From a bacterium endosymbiont of Escarpia laminata (lineage in GTDB: Bacteria > Pseudomonadota > Gammaproteobacteria > Chromatiales > Chromatiaceae), in contig QGON01000061.1 in assembly GCA_003660235.1 (NCBI GenBank), positions 1-64,000 on the forward strand: DNA of 64,000 bases, given 5' to 3'. The notes under the pieces were generated by a model that ran no database searches, was not told the DNA's origin, and saw only the letters and a program-made list of their open reading frames with translations. Shown piece after piece: positions 42,882 through 52,374 of the stretch. The first letter of the stretch is position 1. Each line of letters starts with the position of its first letter. The position numbers and the translations under genes are program-made.

Positions 42882-44230
42882 ATCTATCGATTCACTTCCG
42901 CCTGCTGCTGGCTGCAAGCCTGGTGCTGACAGCCTTCCTGGGTTTAACCGGGGTGGCCCTGGACAAGGCCTTTCGATCCAGCGCAGAGAAGGCGTTGAGG
43001 GAGAGTTTACAGGCCAGCGTTTATGCGCTGCTGGCAGCGGCGGGGGAGGATGATCAGGGTCGGCTGACGATGCCGGAAATACTCTCCGACCCCCGTTTCA
43101 ACCTGCCGGATTCCGGATTCTATGCAGAGGTCCATAGCCCCGATATTTCGTTCGACTGGCGTTCTGCCTCGGCCGTGGGGCGACATCTGGATATTGGGGA
43201 GGCGTCGGTGGAGCCCGGTGGCCGGCGCTTCAGCCAGGTCAGCTCTGGGAATGGCGGTGAAGTGGTTGCTTTGAGCTTCGGTGTCTCCTGGGAGGATTTT
43301 GACGGTGTCGAAGCCCGTTATGTGCTTTCGGTCGTGGAAGACATGCAGCCGCATCAGGTTCAGATCAGCGCCTTCCGCAATACACTCTTCTACTGGCTGG
43401 GTGGTGCGGCACTGGTGCTGTTACTGGCGCAGGGGGGAGTGTTGCGTTGGGGATTGTTCCCGCTGCGCAAGGTATCCGATGAGCTGAGTGATATTGAATC
43501 CGGGGGATCGGATCAACTCAAAGGGGTCTACCCACAGGAGTTGACCGGGCTGACAGATAGCATCAACTCTCTGATTCGCCAGGCTCAGTCCAGACAGCAG
43601 CGATACCGTGACAGCCTGGGTGATCTTGCCCATAGTCTCAAAACCCCCCTGGCTATCCTGCAAAGTATGGCCGAGCGGCCGGCGACAGGTGATCGGAATG
43701 AAAGTCGTCAACTCACCGAGCAGGTCGACCGCATGAACCAGATCGTCAGTCACCAGTTGCAGCGGGCTGCGGCATCCGGACGTTCCACATTGTCCCGCAG
43801 TATTCCGGTGGTGGTTGCAGTGGAAAGGATCGCCAAAATGCTCAGTAAGGTCTATCTGGAAAAGGGAATCCGCTGGGAGCTGGATCTGCCGGGCGATCTC
43901 GGGTTTCCAGGTGATGAGGGCGATCTGATGGAATTTATGGGTAATCTGATGGACAACGCCTGGAAATATGGCGGTCAGCGAGTGCGGATATCCGGCCTTG
44001 CTACCGGCGATGGTATTGAATTACACGTTGAGGATGACGGGGCAGGTATCCCTCAAGCTCAGGCTGAAAGTGTCATGCAGCGAGGCAGGCGCATGGATGA
44101 GCAGCAGCCGGGGCAGGGCATAGGGCTGGCGGTGGTGAGCGATATTATCAGTGCCTATGGAGGCGAGTTGATTGTCGGGAAATCGGTGCTTGGTGGGGCT
44201 GATCTGGTTGCTCTGATACCAAATCATTAG
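42878..44230 (+). CDS. PhoQ-like sensor histidine kinase
   Basis: The 450-residue inner-membrane kinase has a membrane segment at about residues 7-28, a periplasmic domain to about 165 and a second membrane segment (LFYWLGGAALVLLLAQGG, about 168-188). Next come HAMP-like residues, a HisKA motif with the histidine in LGDLAHSLKTPLAI (about 250-263) and an ATPase domain. The ATPase N-box is in MGNLMDNAWKYGG and the G-box in GQGIGLAVVSDIIS. SLKTP in place of SHELRTP is typical of the PhoQ group. It is translationally coupled to the response regulator by a four-base overlap. Confidence 0.92.
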   Translation: MNLSIHFRLLLAASLVLTAFLGLTGVALDKAFRSSAEKALRESLQASVYALLAAAGEDDQGRLTMPEILSDPRFNLPDSGFYAEVHSPDISFDWRSASAVGRHLDIGEASVEPGGRRFSQVSSGNGGEVVALSFGVSWEDFDGVEARYVLSVVEDMQPHQVQISAFRNTLFYWLGGAALVLLLAQGGVLRWGLFPLRKVSDELSDIESGGSDQLKGVYPQELTGLTDSINSLIRQAQSRQQRYRDSLGDLAHSLKTPLAILQSMAERPATGDRNESRQLTEQVDRMNQIVSHQLQRAAASGRSTLSRSIPVVVAVERIAKMLSKVYLEKGIRWELDLPGDLGFPGDEGDLMEFMGNLMDNAWKYGGQRVRISGLATGDGIELHVEDDGAGIPQAQAESVMQRGRRMDEQQPGQGIGLAVVSDIISAYGGELIVGKSVLGGADLVALIPNH

Positions 44231-44411
44231 CTGCTGTTCAGAAATACCTTTTTTACCATTGGCAACAAGCCGAAAATGTGAACTTTGGGACACAAATATG
44301 GCAATTGGCTTAAGAATTCAGTATGTTGGCCGAGCAGAAATCAGGTTGCTGCCATGCTTAAAGCAGCCGGAAGATGAATATGGATTTTGAACAAAATCGG
44401 GAGTGGGACAA

Positions 44412-44702
44412 GTGAAGCGATTGACCAGGATAATGATCGGACTGCTGGTTTTTTTCATCCCCAGCGCTTTTGCCGGTCAGGCCGGAGACCCGACAGCGTC
44501 TCCCGACTATTTTGGCCAGGGTGATTTTTCGGATGAAGGCGGAGACGGAATTTACGGCGAGGACAACCGGGCTTTTACCGAGATGTTGATCTCCCCCGAC
44601 AACATCGGGAAAGGCAAAGGCGGCGGCACCGGATTTGGTGACGACCCGTCGACCATCCAGGTTATGGATACCCCAAGTAAGGCCTCTACCGGCTCGAATT
44701 AG
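44412..44702 (+). CDS. Small exported Gly/Asp-rich protein
   Basis: The product has a signal peptide (about residues 1-20, FFIPSAFAGQ) and a mature part of about 75 residues. It is rich in glycine and aspartate (GQGDFSDEGGDGIYGED, then GKGKGGGTGFGDDP). There are no cysteines and no recognised domain. Acidic, glycine-rich composition suggests a flexible periplasmic or secreted peptide, possibly metal binding (inference). A GTG at 44412 with GGGAG eight bases upstream is the preferred start; another GTG lies nine bases earlier. It follows the sensor kinase by about 180 bp and may be a target of that system. Confidence 0.6.
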   Translation: MKRLTRIMIGLLVFFIPSAFAGQAGDPTASPDYFGQGDFSDEGGDGIYGEDNRAFTEMLISPDNIGKGKGGGTGFGDDPSTIQVMDTPSKASTGSN

Positions 44703-44722
44703 TTACGTTCAGCCTCCAGCGC

Positions 44723-45733
44723 TCAACCCTGTCTGGAAGTGGTGGATTGTGCCAGATGGAGGAAGTTATCCAACCTCTGGGAGGAGACTTCCCCCGTCTC
44801 AACTGCCTGCCTGATTGCGCACCCGGGTTCATGCTGATGTGAGCAGTTATTGAAACGGCAGTGGCCGAGAAAAGGGCGGAACTCGGGAAATCCCTGTTCC
44901 AGCTGCCCCCTGCTTAACTTGGTCAGTCGAAAACTGCGCACGCCGGGAGAATCGATTAATTCCCCCCCTTCCTGCAGGTTATAGCAGGTTGCGGCCGATG
45001 TGGTGTGTCGCCCCAATCCTGAAGCTTCCGAGAGTCTGCCGGTTTCGATCTCCAGATTTGGCAGCAGTGCGTTGATCAGAGAGGATTTCCCCACCCCCGA
45101 TTGCCCCACCAGGATGCTGGTCTCTCCCGCAAGGTGTTGGATGAGGCTGTTCAGACCGTGGGCCAGTTTTGCACTCACCTCCACCAACTCATATCCAATC
45201 CTGCGATAGAGATCGTAGGCAGAGAGAAAGCGCTGTTTTTCCTCGTTTTCAAGCAGATCAATCTTGTTGATTGCGATCAGTGGCCGAATCCCAATGGTCT
45301 CGGCGGCGATCAGGTATTGGTCGAGCAGATAGCCGCTGGGTTTTGGTTCGGGCGCGAGCACCACGACGAGTTGGGTGATGTTGGCGGCCAGGGGTTTCTC
45401 ACGGCCGCCGTAGTCGGGGCGGCTGAGTACACTCGCTCTGGGTTGGAGGGCGGTGACCACACCATTATGATCGTCCACCGGCTGCCAGACTACCCGGTCG
45501 CCACAAACAGGGTGTCCGATGTTCTGGCGGATCAGGCATTGAAAGACCTGGCCGTTCTCATCCGCGACGCCGAGGGTGGCGCCATGGCGGATAACCACCC
45601 TGCCTTCCTGTGATGGGGTTTCACTGGCATCAGAGAGGCTCTGCTCAGCACGTTCAGCGAGTTTTGCTCGCCGCCGTTCCTGGATGCTCTCTATCCTGGC
45701 CCGTTGCTGCTGGGTGAGACGGCGCCGGGACAC
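44723..45733 (-). CDS. rsgA: Ribosome-assembly GTPase RsgA
   Basis: RsgA (YjeQ) checks late maturation of the 30S subunit. The 336-residue protein shows the circularly permuted GTPase order: G4 INKIDLLE, then G1 VGQSGVGKSSLINALL, then G3 DSPGVRSF. It ends with the zinc-knuckle FNNCSHQHEPGCAI. An N-terminal OB-fold carries VADENGQVFQC. Translation starts at a GTG. It is the last of three minus-strand genes (peptidase, cytochrome, rsgA) with short gaps. Confidence 0.95.
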   Translation of the reverse strand: MSRRRLTQQQRARIESIQERRRAKLAERAEQSLSDASETPSQEGRVVIRHGATLGVADENGQVFQCLIRQNIGHPVCGDRVVWQPVDDHNGVVTALQPRASVLSRPDYGGREKPLAANITQLVVVLAPEPKPSGYLLDQYLIAAETIGIRPLIAINKIDLLENEEKQRFLSAYDLYRRIGYELVEVSAKLAHGLNSLIQHLAGETSILVGQSGVGKSSLINALLPNLEIETGRLSEASGLGRHTTSAATCYNLQEGGELIDSPGVRSFRLTKLSRGQLEQGFPEFRPFLGHCRFNNCSHQHEPGCAIRQAVETGEVSSQRLDNFLHLAQSTTSRQG

Positions 45734-45768
45734 TAGTAGTAATCCATCAATATAACCTTGTTGGAGTA

Positions 45769-46047
45769 CTATTTCAGTTTGTAGAACTGTTCGTTGAGGT
45801 GGGTGGCTGCATTGTCGACATCTTCGTCAAACCAGGTCAGTCCCAGCATCTGTTCGCAACGGCGTACCTGCTTGTGCAGGCCTGGCAACGTGGTGACCAT
45901 TCGGTTTGGCCGTGTGTAGATTTCTGAGCCGTGGCAGCGGGTGCAGTTATTGTCGACCAGCTTTTTGCCTGCATTGACGTCGGCTGCCTGTATGGTGGTG
46001 CTGAATGCAGCTGAGATCAAAGCGATCATTATTAGTGTTCTAGTCAT
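45769..46047 (-). CDS. Small monoheme cytochrome c
   Basis: A 92-residue precursor with a signal peptide (about residues 1-21, ending IQAAD) and one heme motif NNCTRCHGSEIY (about 34-45). A methionine later in the chain (EQMLGLTW) is the likely sixth ligand. It is a periplasmic electron carrier of the small class I type. The ATG at 46047 is preceded by GAGGATAA. It sits between the M48 peptidase and rsgA genes on the same strand. It is a possible electron partner for the octaheme enzyme, but that is only a guess since they are 27 kb apart. Confidence 0.88.
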   Translation of the reverse strand: MTRTLIMIALISAAFSTTIQAADVNAGKKLVDNNCTRCHGSEIYTRPNRMVTTLPGLHKQVRRCEQMLGLTWFDEDVDNAATHLNEQFYKLK

Positions 46048-46065
46048 CAAGTTATCCTCATATCC

Positions 46066-47307
46066 TTAAGATTGTTCTGTTATATGGGCAATGCGTACCG
46101 GTGCCGGTGGATGGCTGTCGTGAAACATGGAGTAGAGTGGGTCCGGCGTCAGGGTACTCGCATTATCCTGATAGAGTTTGACCAGCGCCTGCACCAAATA
46201 TTCCCCTTTAGTTTGTGCGATGGCATAGTCGTCGGCCTCAAATTCATGCCGGCGCGAGATATAGCTGCCGATAGGGGAGAAGAAGAGGGTGAAGACAGGT
46301 GCTGCCAGCATGAACAACAGCAGTGCCGCCGCGTTGGAGGGTTGAGTCATACCCAGATTGGTATAGAACCAGAGCTGTTGCGACAACCAACCCAGCAGCG
46401 CCAGGCCGGCAAGCGAGATCAGCGCCATCATTATCATCTGTTTGAGAATATGCTTACGGCGAAAATGGCCCAGTTCGTGAGCCAGTACGGCCTCCATCTC
46501 GTCCGGTGTGAGGGCCTCGATCAGGGTATCGAAAAAGACGATCCGCTTGTGCTTGCCGAATCCGGTGAAGTAGGCGTTGCCGTGGCTGGAGCGTTTGGAG
46601 CCATCCATCACGAAGATGCCATCACTGGTGAAGCCACAGCGCGCGAGTAGACCCTGAATCCGGTCGCGCATCTCGCCTGCTTCCAACGGGGTGAATTTGT
46701 TGAACAGGGGAGCGATGATGCGGGGATAGGCCCAGGTAAGGGTCAGGGTGAAACTGATCCATACAGCCCAGGCCGCCAGCCACCAGTAGATACCCGCCGA
46801 GTCCATGAGCCAGAGAATGACCCACAATAAGGGTGCGCCTATCGCCAATCCTATAGCCGCACCCAGCAGGCGGTCTTTGAAAAAACCACCCAGGGTGGAA
46901 CGGTTGAAGCCAAAGGCGACCTCGATCCTGAAGGTTCGCCAGAGTGAAAAAGGCAGATCCAGTAAACTGGAGATGAAAAAAACCGAAAAGATAAAAGCGA
47001 CGCCCGTCAGGAGCGTGTCGAATCCCAACCCACTCCAGAAACGGCTGAACAGTTCGAGGCCACCGCCCAGTGTCCAGGCCAGCAGAAGCAGAGTGCTGAA
47101 GATAACCTCAAGCCGCGCAATGCCTGCTTTGGCTCCGGTGTAATCGGCAGCTTTCTGATGATCGTCGAGTTCCACCTTGCCGGAAAACTCCTCGGGCACT
47201 TTCTCCCGGTGGTCAACAACGTAGCGTGTCTGACGGGCCAGCAGCCAGAGTTGCAGAATTGTGCCTGCGGCCAGGGCGAGCAGGAAGAGTTGAGTGAAAA
47301 ACGGCAT
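46066..47307 (-). CDS. M48-family (Ste24-like) membrane metallopeptidase
   Basis: The 413-residue protein has about seven membrane segments and the zinc motif LAHELGHFRRKH (about residue 280, HEXXH). The third ligand is in HEFEADDYAIAQTKG (about 357-371). The architecture matches bacterial CAAX-protease/Ste24-type peptidases, which act in inner-membrane protein quality control and are larger than HtpX. The ATG at 47307 is used; a TTG directly before it is possible. It begins 126 bp from the divergent orn gene and heads the minus-strand cluster. Confidence 0.92.
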   Translation of the reverse strand: MPFFTQLFLLALAAGTILQLWLLARQTRYVVDHREKVPEEFSGKVELDDHQKAADYTGAKAGIARLEVIFSTLLLLAWTLGGGLELFSRFWSGLGFDTLLTGVAFIFSVFFISSLLDLPFSLWRTFRIEVAFGFNRSTLGGFFKDRLLGAAIGLAIGAPLLWVILWLMDSAGIYWWLAAWAVWISFTLTLTWAYPRIIAPLFNKFTPLEAGEMRDRIQGLLARCGFTSDGIFVMDGSKRSSHGNAYFTGFGKHKRIVFFDTLIEALTPDEMEAVLAHELGHFRRKHILKQMIMMALISLAGLALLGWLSQQLWFYTNLGMTQPSNAAALLLFMLAAPVFTLFFSPIGSYISRRHEFEADDYAIAQTKGEYLVQALVKLYQDNASTLTPDPLYSMFHDSHPPAPVRIAHITEQS

Positions 47308-47435
47308 CAAGTAACGGGCTCCTTCAGCTTTGAATAGGTCGTTCGGATCAGGTCAATGGGGAAGAATACAGTCTGCGCCCGCTTCCTGCTAGAATTCACA
47401 CCTCGTATTAACCTGTATTTTTTGAGGATTCGTGC

Positions 47436-47984
47436 ATGATTCAAGACCTCAACAACCTGATTTGGCTCGATCTGGAGATGACGGGGCTGGATACAGTCAA
47501 TGATGAGATCATCGAGATCGCAACCATTGTTACCGATGCCGACCTCAATATCCTGGCTGAGGGGCCAGTAATCGCGGTACGGCAATCAGAAGCCCTGCTC
47601 GATGACATGGATGAATGGAATCAGAAACAGCATGGTGGCTCCGGTCTTATCGCAAGGGTCCGTGAAAGCGAACATGATGAAGCGGCGGCAGAAGCAGAGA
47701 CGTTGGCGTTTCTTCAGCAATACGTGCCTGCTGGAGTCTCCCCGATGTGTGGCAACAGTATCTGCCAGGATCGTCGGTTCATGGCCCGCACCATGCCGAA
47801 ACTGGAAGATTATTTCCATTACCGCAATCTTGATGTCAGCACGCTGAAAGAGCTTGCGAGGCGCTGGGCGCCTGATATGGCTGATGGTTTTACAAAAGAG
47901 TCGAAGCACCTGGCGATCGACGATATTCGAGACTCTATCGCCGAGCTGAAATTCTACCGTGATAATTTCCTGCGTCTCTCCTGA
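47436..47984 (+). CDS. orn: Oligoribonuclease
   Basis: Orn degrades short RNA oligonucleotides and pGpG. The 182-residue length is standard. The DEDD exonuclease residues are visible in [12 protein letters not shown] (about residues 8-19), [13 protein letters not shown] (about 108-120) and the final [14 protein letters not shown] (about 156-169). TTTGAGGA precedes the ATG. It is divergent from the M48 peptidase gene. Confidence 0.97.
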   Translation: MIQDLNNLIWLDLEMTGLDTVNDEIIEIATIVTDADLNILAEGPVIAVRQSEALLDDMDEWNQKQHGGSGLIARVRESEHDEAAAEAETLAFLQQYVPAGVSPMCGNSICQDRRFMARTMPKLEDYFHYRNLDVSTLKELARRWAPDMADGFTKESKHLAIDDIRDSIAELKFYRDNFLRLS

Positions 47985-48047
47985 CGGTGATGTAGGCCGG
48001 TTCAGACGCAACGGAACCGCCAAACACCGTTTGTCGACCCGACTCCA

Positions 48048-49145
48048 TTGCCTGATCTACTGCGCTTGATCAGGCCTGTGAGCTGGGTTGTGCTGCTGCT
48101 TGCGGCACTGACGCTGCTTTTTTTTACTTCAGTTTTACCGGTCAAACCCGTCGGTCCAGAGCTGTTGAAAAACCCTCTTTTCGAGCAGGGCCTGGAGGGA
48201 TGGCAGCCGGGTTTAGGTAAAAGCGAAGTATCAAAGCCCGCCGTATTGGTTGAACTGCGTGTCGACAATATGCCGGGAAGTGAATCGAACAGCGTGATCC
48301 AGAAACTGGGTGCTCAAGACTTGCCCAAGCAACTTCTGTTGCAGGGAGAGGTCAGGACGTCCGGTGTCGAGAGCGGCAGACGCAGTTGGCATGAGGCGAG
48401 GGTGGAGTTGATTGCCTATGACAGCTTCGGACAAGGGTTCTACCATATACCTTATATCCTCTCCGGCCTGATTGGCGATAACGAGTGGCGAGGTTATTCG
48501 CTGCTTGTCACTGTGCCTGAAGAGGCCGTTGAATTACGTCTTGAGATCGGCCTCTACCATGTACCGGGCAGGATCTGGGTCAGGGGACTTGCCCTGCACC
48601 AGGCGAAGCCTCAGACTCTTTTCAGTGCCGGAAAATTACTGCTGGCAGTCCTATGGTTGGTCACCGGCCTGTGGGCTCTGCGACTGCTGCTACAGCACTA
48701 TTGGTCTACCCCCCAAGGCTGGATGATTGCGTTGCTGTTGTTGTTGATCGTGGGGGGTATTCTGCAGCCTCAGGAGGTTAAGCAGGCCATCGAAGTGCAA
48801 ATCCAGCAGTTAGGGCAGTGGCTGGGTATACATCTTGAGATAGGCCGCTACCACCATGGTTTTGACCCGTTGGCATTCTGGCCTGCGAGTTGGGACATCT
48901 CCAAACTGGGACATCTGCTCGGTTTTTTTCTGCTCTCTGCCGGGCTGTTTCTTGATTCAAAGACGCGTCTGCCCAGTGTGCTTTTTGGCTTGCTGCTGTT
49001 GGCAGTGTCAACAGAAGTCGTGCAGTTTTTTGTGCCCGGGCGAACGCCTCGGCTGAGTGATGTGGTGGTGGATATGCTGGGTGTCCTTGCCGGATTGTTG
49101 TCGGCACGGAGTATAATGGTGGTGCGGATCCGCTTAACCCGGTGA
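48048..49145 (+). CDS. VanZ-like membrane protein with carbohydrate-binding-like periplasmic domain
   Basis: The product begins with a membrane segment (about residues 10-30) and a roughly 150-residue domain. That domain starts LLKNPLFEQGLEGWQPG and resembles carbohydrate-binding-like beta-sandwiches in exosortase or VanZ-linked proteins. At least five more membrane segments follow, with a VanZ-type C-terminus (KLGHLLGFFLLSAGLFLD and VSTEVVQFFVPGRTPRLSDVVVDMLG, each within residues 280-345). VanZ itself lowers teicoplanin sensitivity, but most family members have no known role. The start is a TTG. Its 3' end overlaps the convergent queG gene by 12 bp. Confidence 0.78.
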   Translation: MPDLLRLIRPVSWVVLLLAALTLLFFTSVLPVKPVGPELLKNPLFEQGLEGWQPGLGKSEVSKPAVLVELRVDNMPGSESNSVIQKLGAQDLPKQLLLQGEVRTSGVESGRRSWHEARVELIAYDSFGQGFYHIPYILSGLIGDNEWRGYSLLVTVPEEAVELRLEIGLYHVPGRIWVRGLALHQAKPQTLFSAGKLLLAVLWLVTGLWALRLLLQHYWSTPQGWMIALLLLLIVGGILQPQEVKQAIEVQIQQLGQWLGIHLEIGRYHHGFDPLAFWPASWDISKLGHLLGFFLLSAGLFLDSKTRLPSVLFGLLLLAVSTEVVQFFVPGRTPRLSDVVVDMLGVLAGLLSARSIMVVRIRLTR

Positions 49146-50210
49146 TTTGCTGCGCTGCCTGGCCAAAGCCCAGCGGACATGCTCTCTCACCAGTTCTGCA
49201 GGGTCATGTTCACGCACCTTGAGCGCGGATTTAATCGTCTCTGAAGGCGGTGCATTGCCCAGTGCCACTGCAATATTGCGCAGCCAGGATTGGTGGCCGA
49301 TGCGGCGTATTGCAGATCCTTCGGTACGTTTCAGAAAGTTTGTCTCATCCCATTCAAAGAGCTCTGCCAGCGTGGCGCTGTCGAGGCCGTTGCGTGGGGC
49401 AAAGTCCTGCTCACGTCCGATTTTTGCAAAGCGGTTCCAGGGACAGACCTGCTGACAATCATCGCAGCCGTAGATGCGGTTGCCGATGCTGCTTCTCAGC
49501 GATTCGGGGATCGGACCCTGTTGTTCAATAGTCAGATAGGAGATACAACGGCGGGCATCCACGACATAGGGTTCGACAATGGCCTGGGTCGGACAGATAT
49601 CGAGACAGGCGCGACAATTGCCGCAATGGTTGGATGCAGGCTGGTCGATAGGGAGCGGCAAGTCGGTATAGATCTCGCCAAGAAAGAACCAGGAGCCGGC
49701 TTGGCGATTGATCAGATTGCTGTGCTTGCCGATCCAGCCAAGACCGGCTTTTTCCGCCAGCGGTTTCTCCAAAACCGGGGCGGAGTCGACATAGACCCGG
49801 TAGCCGAAATCCCCGATTTTCCCGCTGATCTTTTGGGCCAGTTGCTGCAGACGTTTGCGCATCAACTTATGGTAGTCCCGTCCCAAAGCATATCGTGAGA
49901 TGAATGCCTGTGTGGGAGATTCCAGTATCTCACGGCTCTTCCGCGTGGGTTCGGGCAGATAGTCCAAACGTACTGAGATTATCCGCCGGGTGCCGGGTTC
50001 CAGTTCTGCGGGACGACTGCGCTTGCTGCCGTGGCGGGCCATATAGGACATCTCTCCGTGAAAGCCCTTTTGCAGCCAATCGTTGAATCGTGCCTCTGCC
50101 AGTGAGAGTTCAGTGTCGGTGATGCCAACCTGCTGGAAACCCAGCTCTGCGCCCCAAATCTTGATGTTTGCGGCGAGTTGTTCGTGATTGGGAATAGGCG
50201 TTTGATCCAT
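49134..50210 (-). CDS. queG: Epoxyqueuosine reductase
   Basis: QueG performs the last step of queuosine tRNA modification using cobalamin and two 4Fe-4S clusters. The 358-residue protein shows both cluster motifs, CGNCRACLDICPT (about residues 194-206) and CDDCQQVCPWN (about 247-257), as well as the N-terminal DUF1730 region with YLPEPT. A C-terminal HEAT-like segment follows. It overlaps the VanZ-like gene at the 3' end and is divergent from nnr, 91 bp away. Confidence 0.96.
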   Translation of the reverse strand: MDQTPIPNHEQLAANIKIWGAELGFQQVGITDTELSLAEARFNDWLQKGFHGEMSYMARHGSKRSRPAELEPGTRRIISVRLDYLPEPTRKSREILESPTQAFISRYALGRDYHKLMRKRLQQLAQKISGKIGDFGYRVYVDSAPVLEKPLAEKAGLGWIGKHSNLINRQAGSWFFLGEIYTDLPLPIDQPASNHCGNCRACLDICPTQAIVEPYVVDARRCISYLTIEQQGPIPESLRSSIGNRIYGCDDCQQVCPWNRFAKIGREQDFAPRNGLDSATLAELFEWDETNFLKRTEGSAIRRIGHQSWLRNIAVALGNAPPSETIKSALKVREHDPAELVREHVRWALARQRSKSPG

Positions 50211-50301
50211 AAACCCGAACTATACCCCGATCCGTGATTAAACTGGTATCCGGGACCGGCTTCGCGGTATGGTTTTCGTTAATCCCAAAGGACGATTTTT
50301 T

Positions 50302-51819
50302 ATGCGAGTCATGCCCTACACGGAATCGCTGCCCTATGCCCTCTATCGCGCCGATCAGGTGCGGGCGTTCGACCGGATCGCGATCGAAGAATATGAGATT
50401 CCCGGTGCCGATCTGATGCAACGGGCGGGTTCCCGTATCTTCCAGCTTCTGCAGGCAAGCTGGCCCGCGGCCCGCCACATCACTGTGATATGCGGTACGG
50501 GCAACAATGGTGGCGATGGATTTGTGGTGGCACGCCTGGCGAGGCAAGCCGGACTGGAGGTGTTGTTGCTGCAGCTTGGTGATTCAGCGCGTATCCGTGG
50601 CGATGCGCTGACAATGGCGCAGAAGTGGGAAGAGATCGGTGGTGAGACAGCCCCGTTTCCCGGCCTGCCGCGGAAGACTGACCTCATTATCGATGCCCTG
50701 CTGGGCACTGGTCTGGAGAGAGATGTGACGGGTGCCTGGGCCGAAACGATCGAGTCGATCAACCATCATCAGGCTCCGGTCCTTGCTGTGGATATCCCCT
50801 CCGGCCTCAATTCAGATACAGGCCAGGTCATGGGGATTGCCGTTCGGGCGGATGCAACCCTTAGCTTTATTGGACTGAAACAGGGGATGTTTACCGGCGC
50901 AGGACCGGACTATTGTGGGCGTATCCATTTTGATGCCCTGGAGTTGCCCGCCCGGATCTACGGCAGGCAGATTCTGGCGGCTCGCCGTATCGATTGGAAA
51001 AAGCAGTCTCAACTGCTGGCGCCCAGAAGACGTACCGCCCACAAAGGGGATTTTGGCCACCTGCTGCTCATTGGGGGCGACCGGGGATTCTCCGGTGCGA
51101 TCCGCCTGGCAGCGGAGGCGGCTGCACGCAGTGGCGCTGGTTTGGTATCCGTGGCGACTCACCCTGACAATGCACCCCTGCTCAATATCAGCCGTCCCGA
51201 GCTGATGTGTCACGCCGTGGCCAACGATGTTTCCCTTACACCACTGATCGAAAAGGCGGATGCCATTGCCTTGGGGCCGGGACTGGGGCGTGGAGAGTGG
51301 GGCAGATCGCTCTATCAACAGGCACTTGCCTCCGGTCTGCCTCTGGTGGTGGATGCCGATGCCCTCAATCTATTGGCGCAAGCGCCGATAAAAAGATCAG
51401 ATTGGATATTGACGCCTCATCCGGGTGAGGCCGGGCGGCTGCTGGGAGAAAAAACCAGCCAAATTCAGGCAAACCGGTTTGAGGCATTGAGGTTGCTGCA
51501 GGAGAGATTTGGCGGCACCCAGGTACTCAAGGGTGCCGGGACATTGATTTCTGACGGCAGCAGTCGCCCGCCGGCGCTCTGCAGTGACGGCAATCCAGGC
51601 ATGGCGACCGGTGGTAGCGGTGACATACTCACAGGTATTATCGCTGCATTGCTGGTGCAGGGTTTTGAGCCTGGATTGGCTGCTGAACTGGGCGTCGCAC
51701 TACACGCTGCAGCTGGAGACAGGGCTGCCGTGCAGGGCGAACGGGGTATGTTGGCTGGCGATCTTTTGCCGGAGCTGCGGCCGCTGCTCAATTTGGAGTG
51801 TGGTAGTTATGAGGCTTGA
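50302..51819 (+). CDS. nnr: Bifunctional NAD(P)H-hydrate epimerase/dehydratase
   Basis: The fused repair enzyme restores hydrated NADH and NADPH. The N-terminal epimerase half has GTGNNGGDGFVVARLA (about residues 60-75), and the C-terminal dehydratase half has GDFGHLLLIGGDRGFSGA, VVDADALNLLA and NPGMATGGSGDILTGI. A length of about 505 is normal. ATG 50302 is chosen because AGGACGA lies ten bases upstream. It overlaps tsaE by 11 bp, in the conserved order nnr-tsaE-amiC-mutL-miaA. Confidence 0.96.
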   Translation: MRVMPYTESLPYALYRADQVRAFDRIAIEEYEIPGADLMQRAGSRIFQLLQASWPAARHITVICGTGNNGGDGFVVARLARQAGLEVLLLQLGDSARIRGDALTMAQKWEEIGGETAPFPGLPRKTDLIIDALLGTGLERDVTGAWAETIESINHHQAPVLAVDIPSGLNSDTGQVMGIAVRADATLSFIGLKQGMFTGAGPDYCGRIHFDALELPARIYGRQILAARRIDWKKQSQLLAPRRRTAHKGDFGHLLLIGGDRGFSGAIRLAAEAAARSGAGLVSVATHPDNAPLLNISRPELMCHAVANDVSLTPLIEKADAIALGPGLGRGEWGRSLYQQALASGLPLVVDADALNLLAQAPIKRSDWILTPHPGEAGRLLGEKTSQIQANRFEALRLLQERFGGTQVLKGAGTLISDGSSRPPALCSDGNPGMATGGSGDILTGIIAALLVQGFEPGLAAELGVALHAAAGDRAAVQGERGMLAGDLLPELRPLLNLECGSYEA

Positions 51820-52264
51820 ACTGCATAACGAGGCGGAGCAGGAATCCTTCGGCGCCCGTCTTGCCAAGCGTTGTAAACCACCGTTTACCGTCTATCTGGA
51901 AGGGAACCTGGGCACAGGAAAAACAACCCTTGCACGAGGTTTTATCCGTGCATTGGGTCATCAGGGTGCGGTAAAGAGTCCCACCTACACACTGCTTGAA
52001 CCCTACGAACTGGAGGGGGTGGCGTGTTACCATTTCGATCTCTACCGACTGGCAGACCCGGAGGAGCTGGAGTATCTCGGTATCCAGGATCTGATGGATG
52101 GGAAGGCTATACTGCTGGTGGAGTGGCCAGATCGGGGTAAGGGTGTATTGCCTCCGGCTGACCTGCGGATCAGACTTGAATATCAGGAAACGGGCAGAGT
52201 GCTCCAGCTCTCGTCCCACTCTGAGAAAGGAAAGCAACTTATCAAGGATTTACAAAGAGTTTAA
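51809..52264 (+). CDS. tsaE: tRNA threonylcarbamoyladenosine ATPase TsaE
   Basis: TsaE is the ATPase of the t6A37 tRNA-modification complex with TsaB and TsaD. This 151-residue protein has the P-loop YLEGNLGTGKTTLARGF (about residues 29-45), KSPTYTLLEPYE and WPDRGKGVLPPADLRI. The ATG overlaps the nnr end by 11 bp. A 110-bp gap to amiC follows. Confidence 0.96.
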   Translation: MRLELHNEAEQESFGARLAKRCKPPFTVYLEGNLGTGKTTLARGFIRALGHQGAVKSPTYTLLEPYELEGVACYHFDLYRLADPEELEYLGIQDLMDGKAILLVEWPDRGKGVLPPADLRIRLEYQETGRVLQLSSHSEKGKQLIKDLQRV

Positions 52265-52374
52265 TGGGAACATTGATTTCTTAGCGAGAAAGTCAGGCTA
52301 TCTGGCCGAAAAGGTTGGAAAAAATGGAAGTCCGTGCTATTTTTAGTCATAGGCCTAACAGGGTCATCGGGAAC

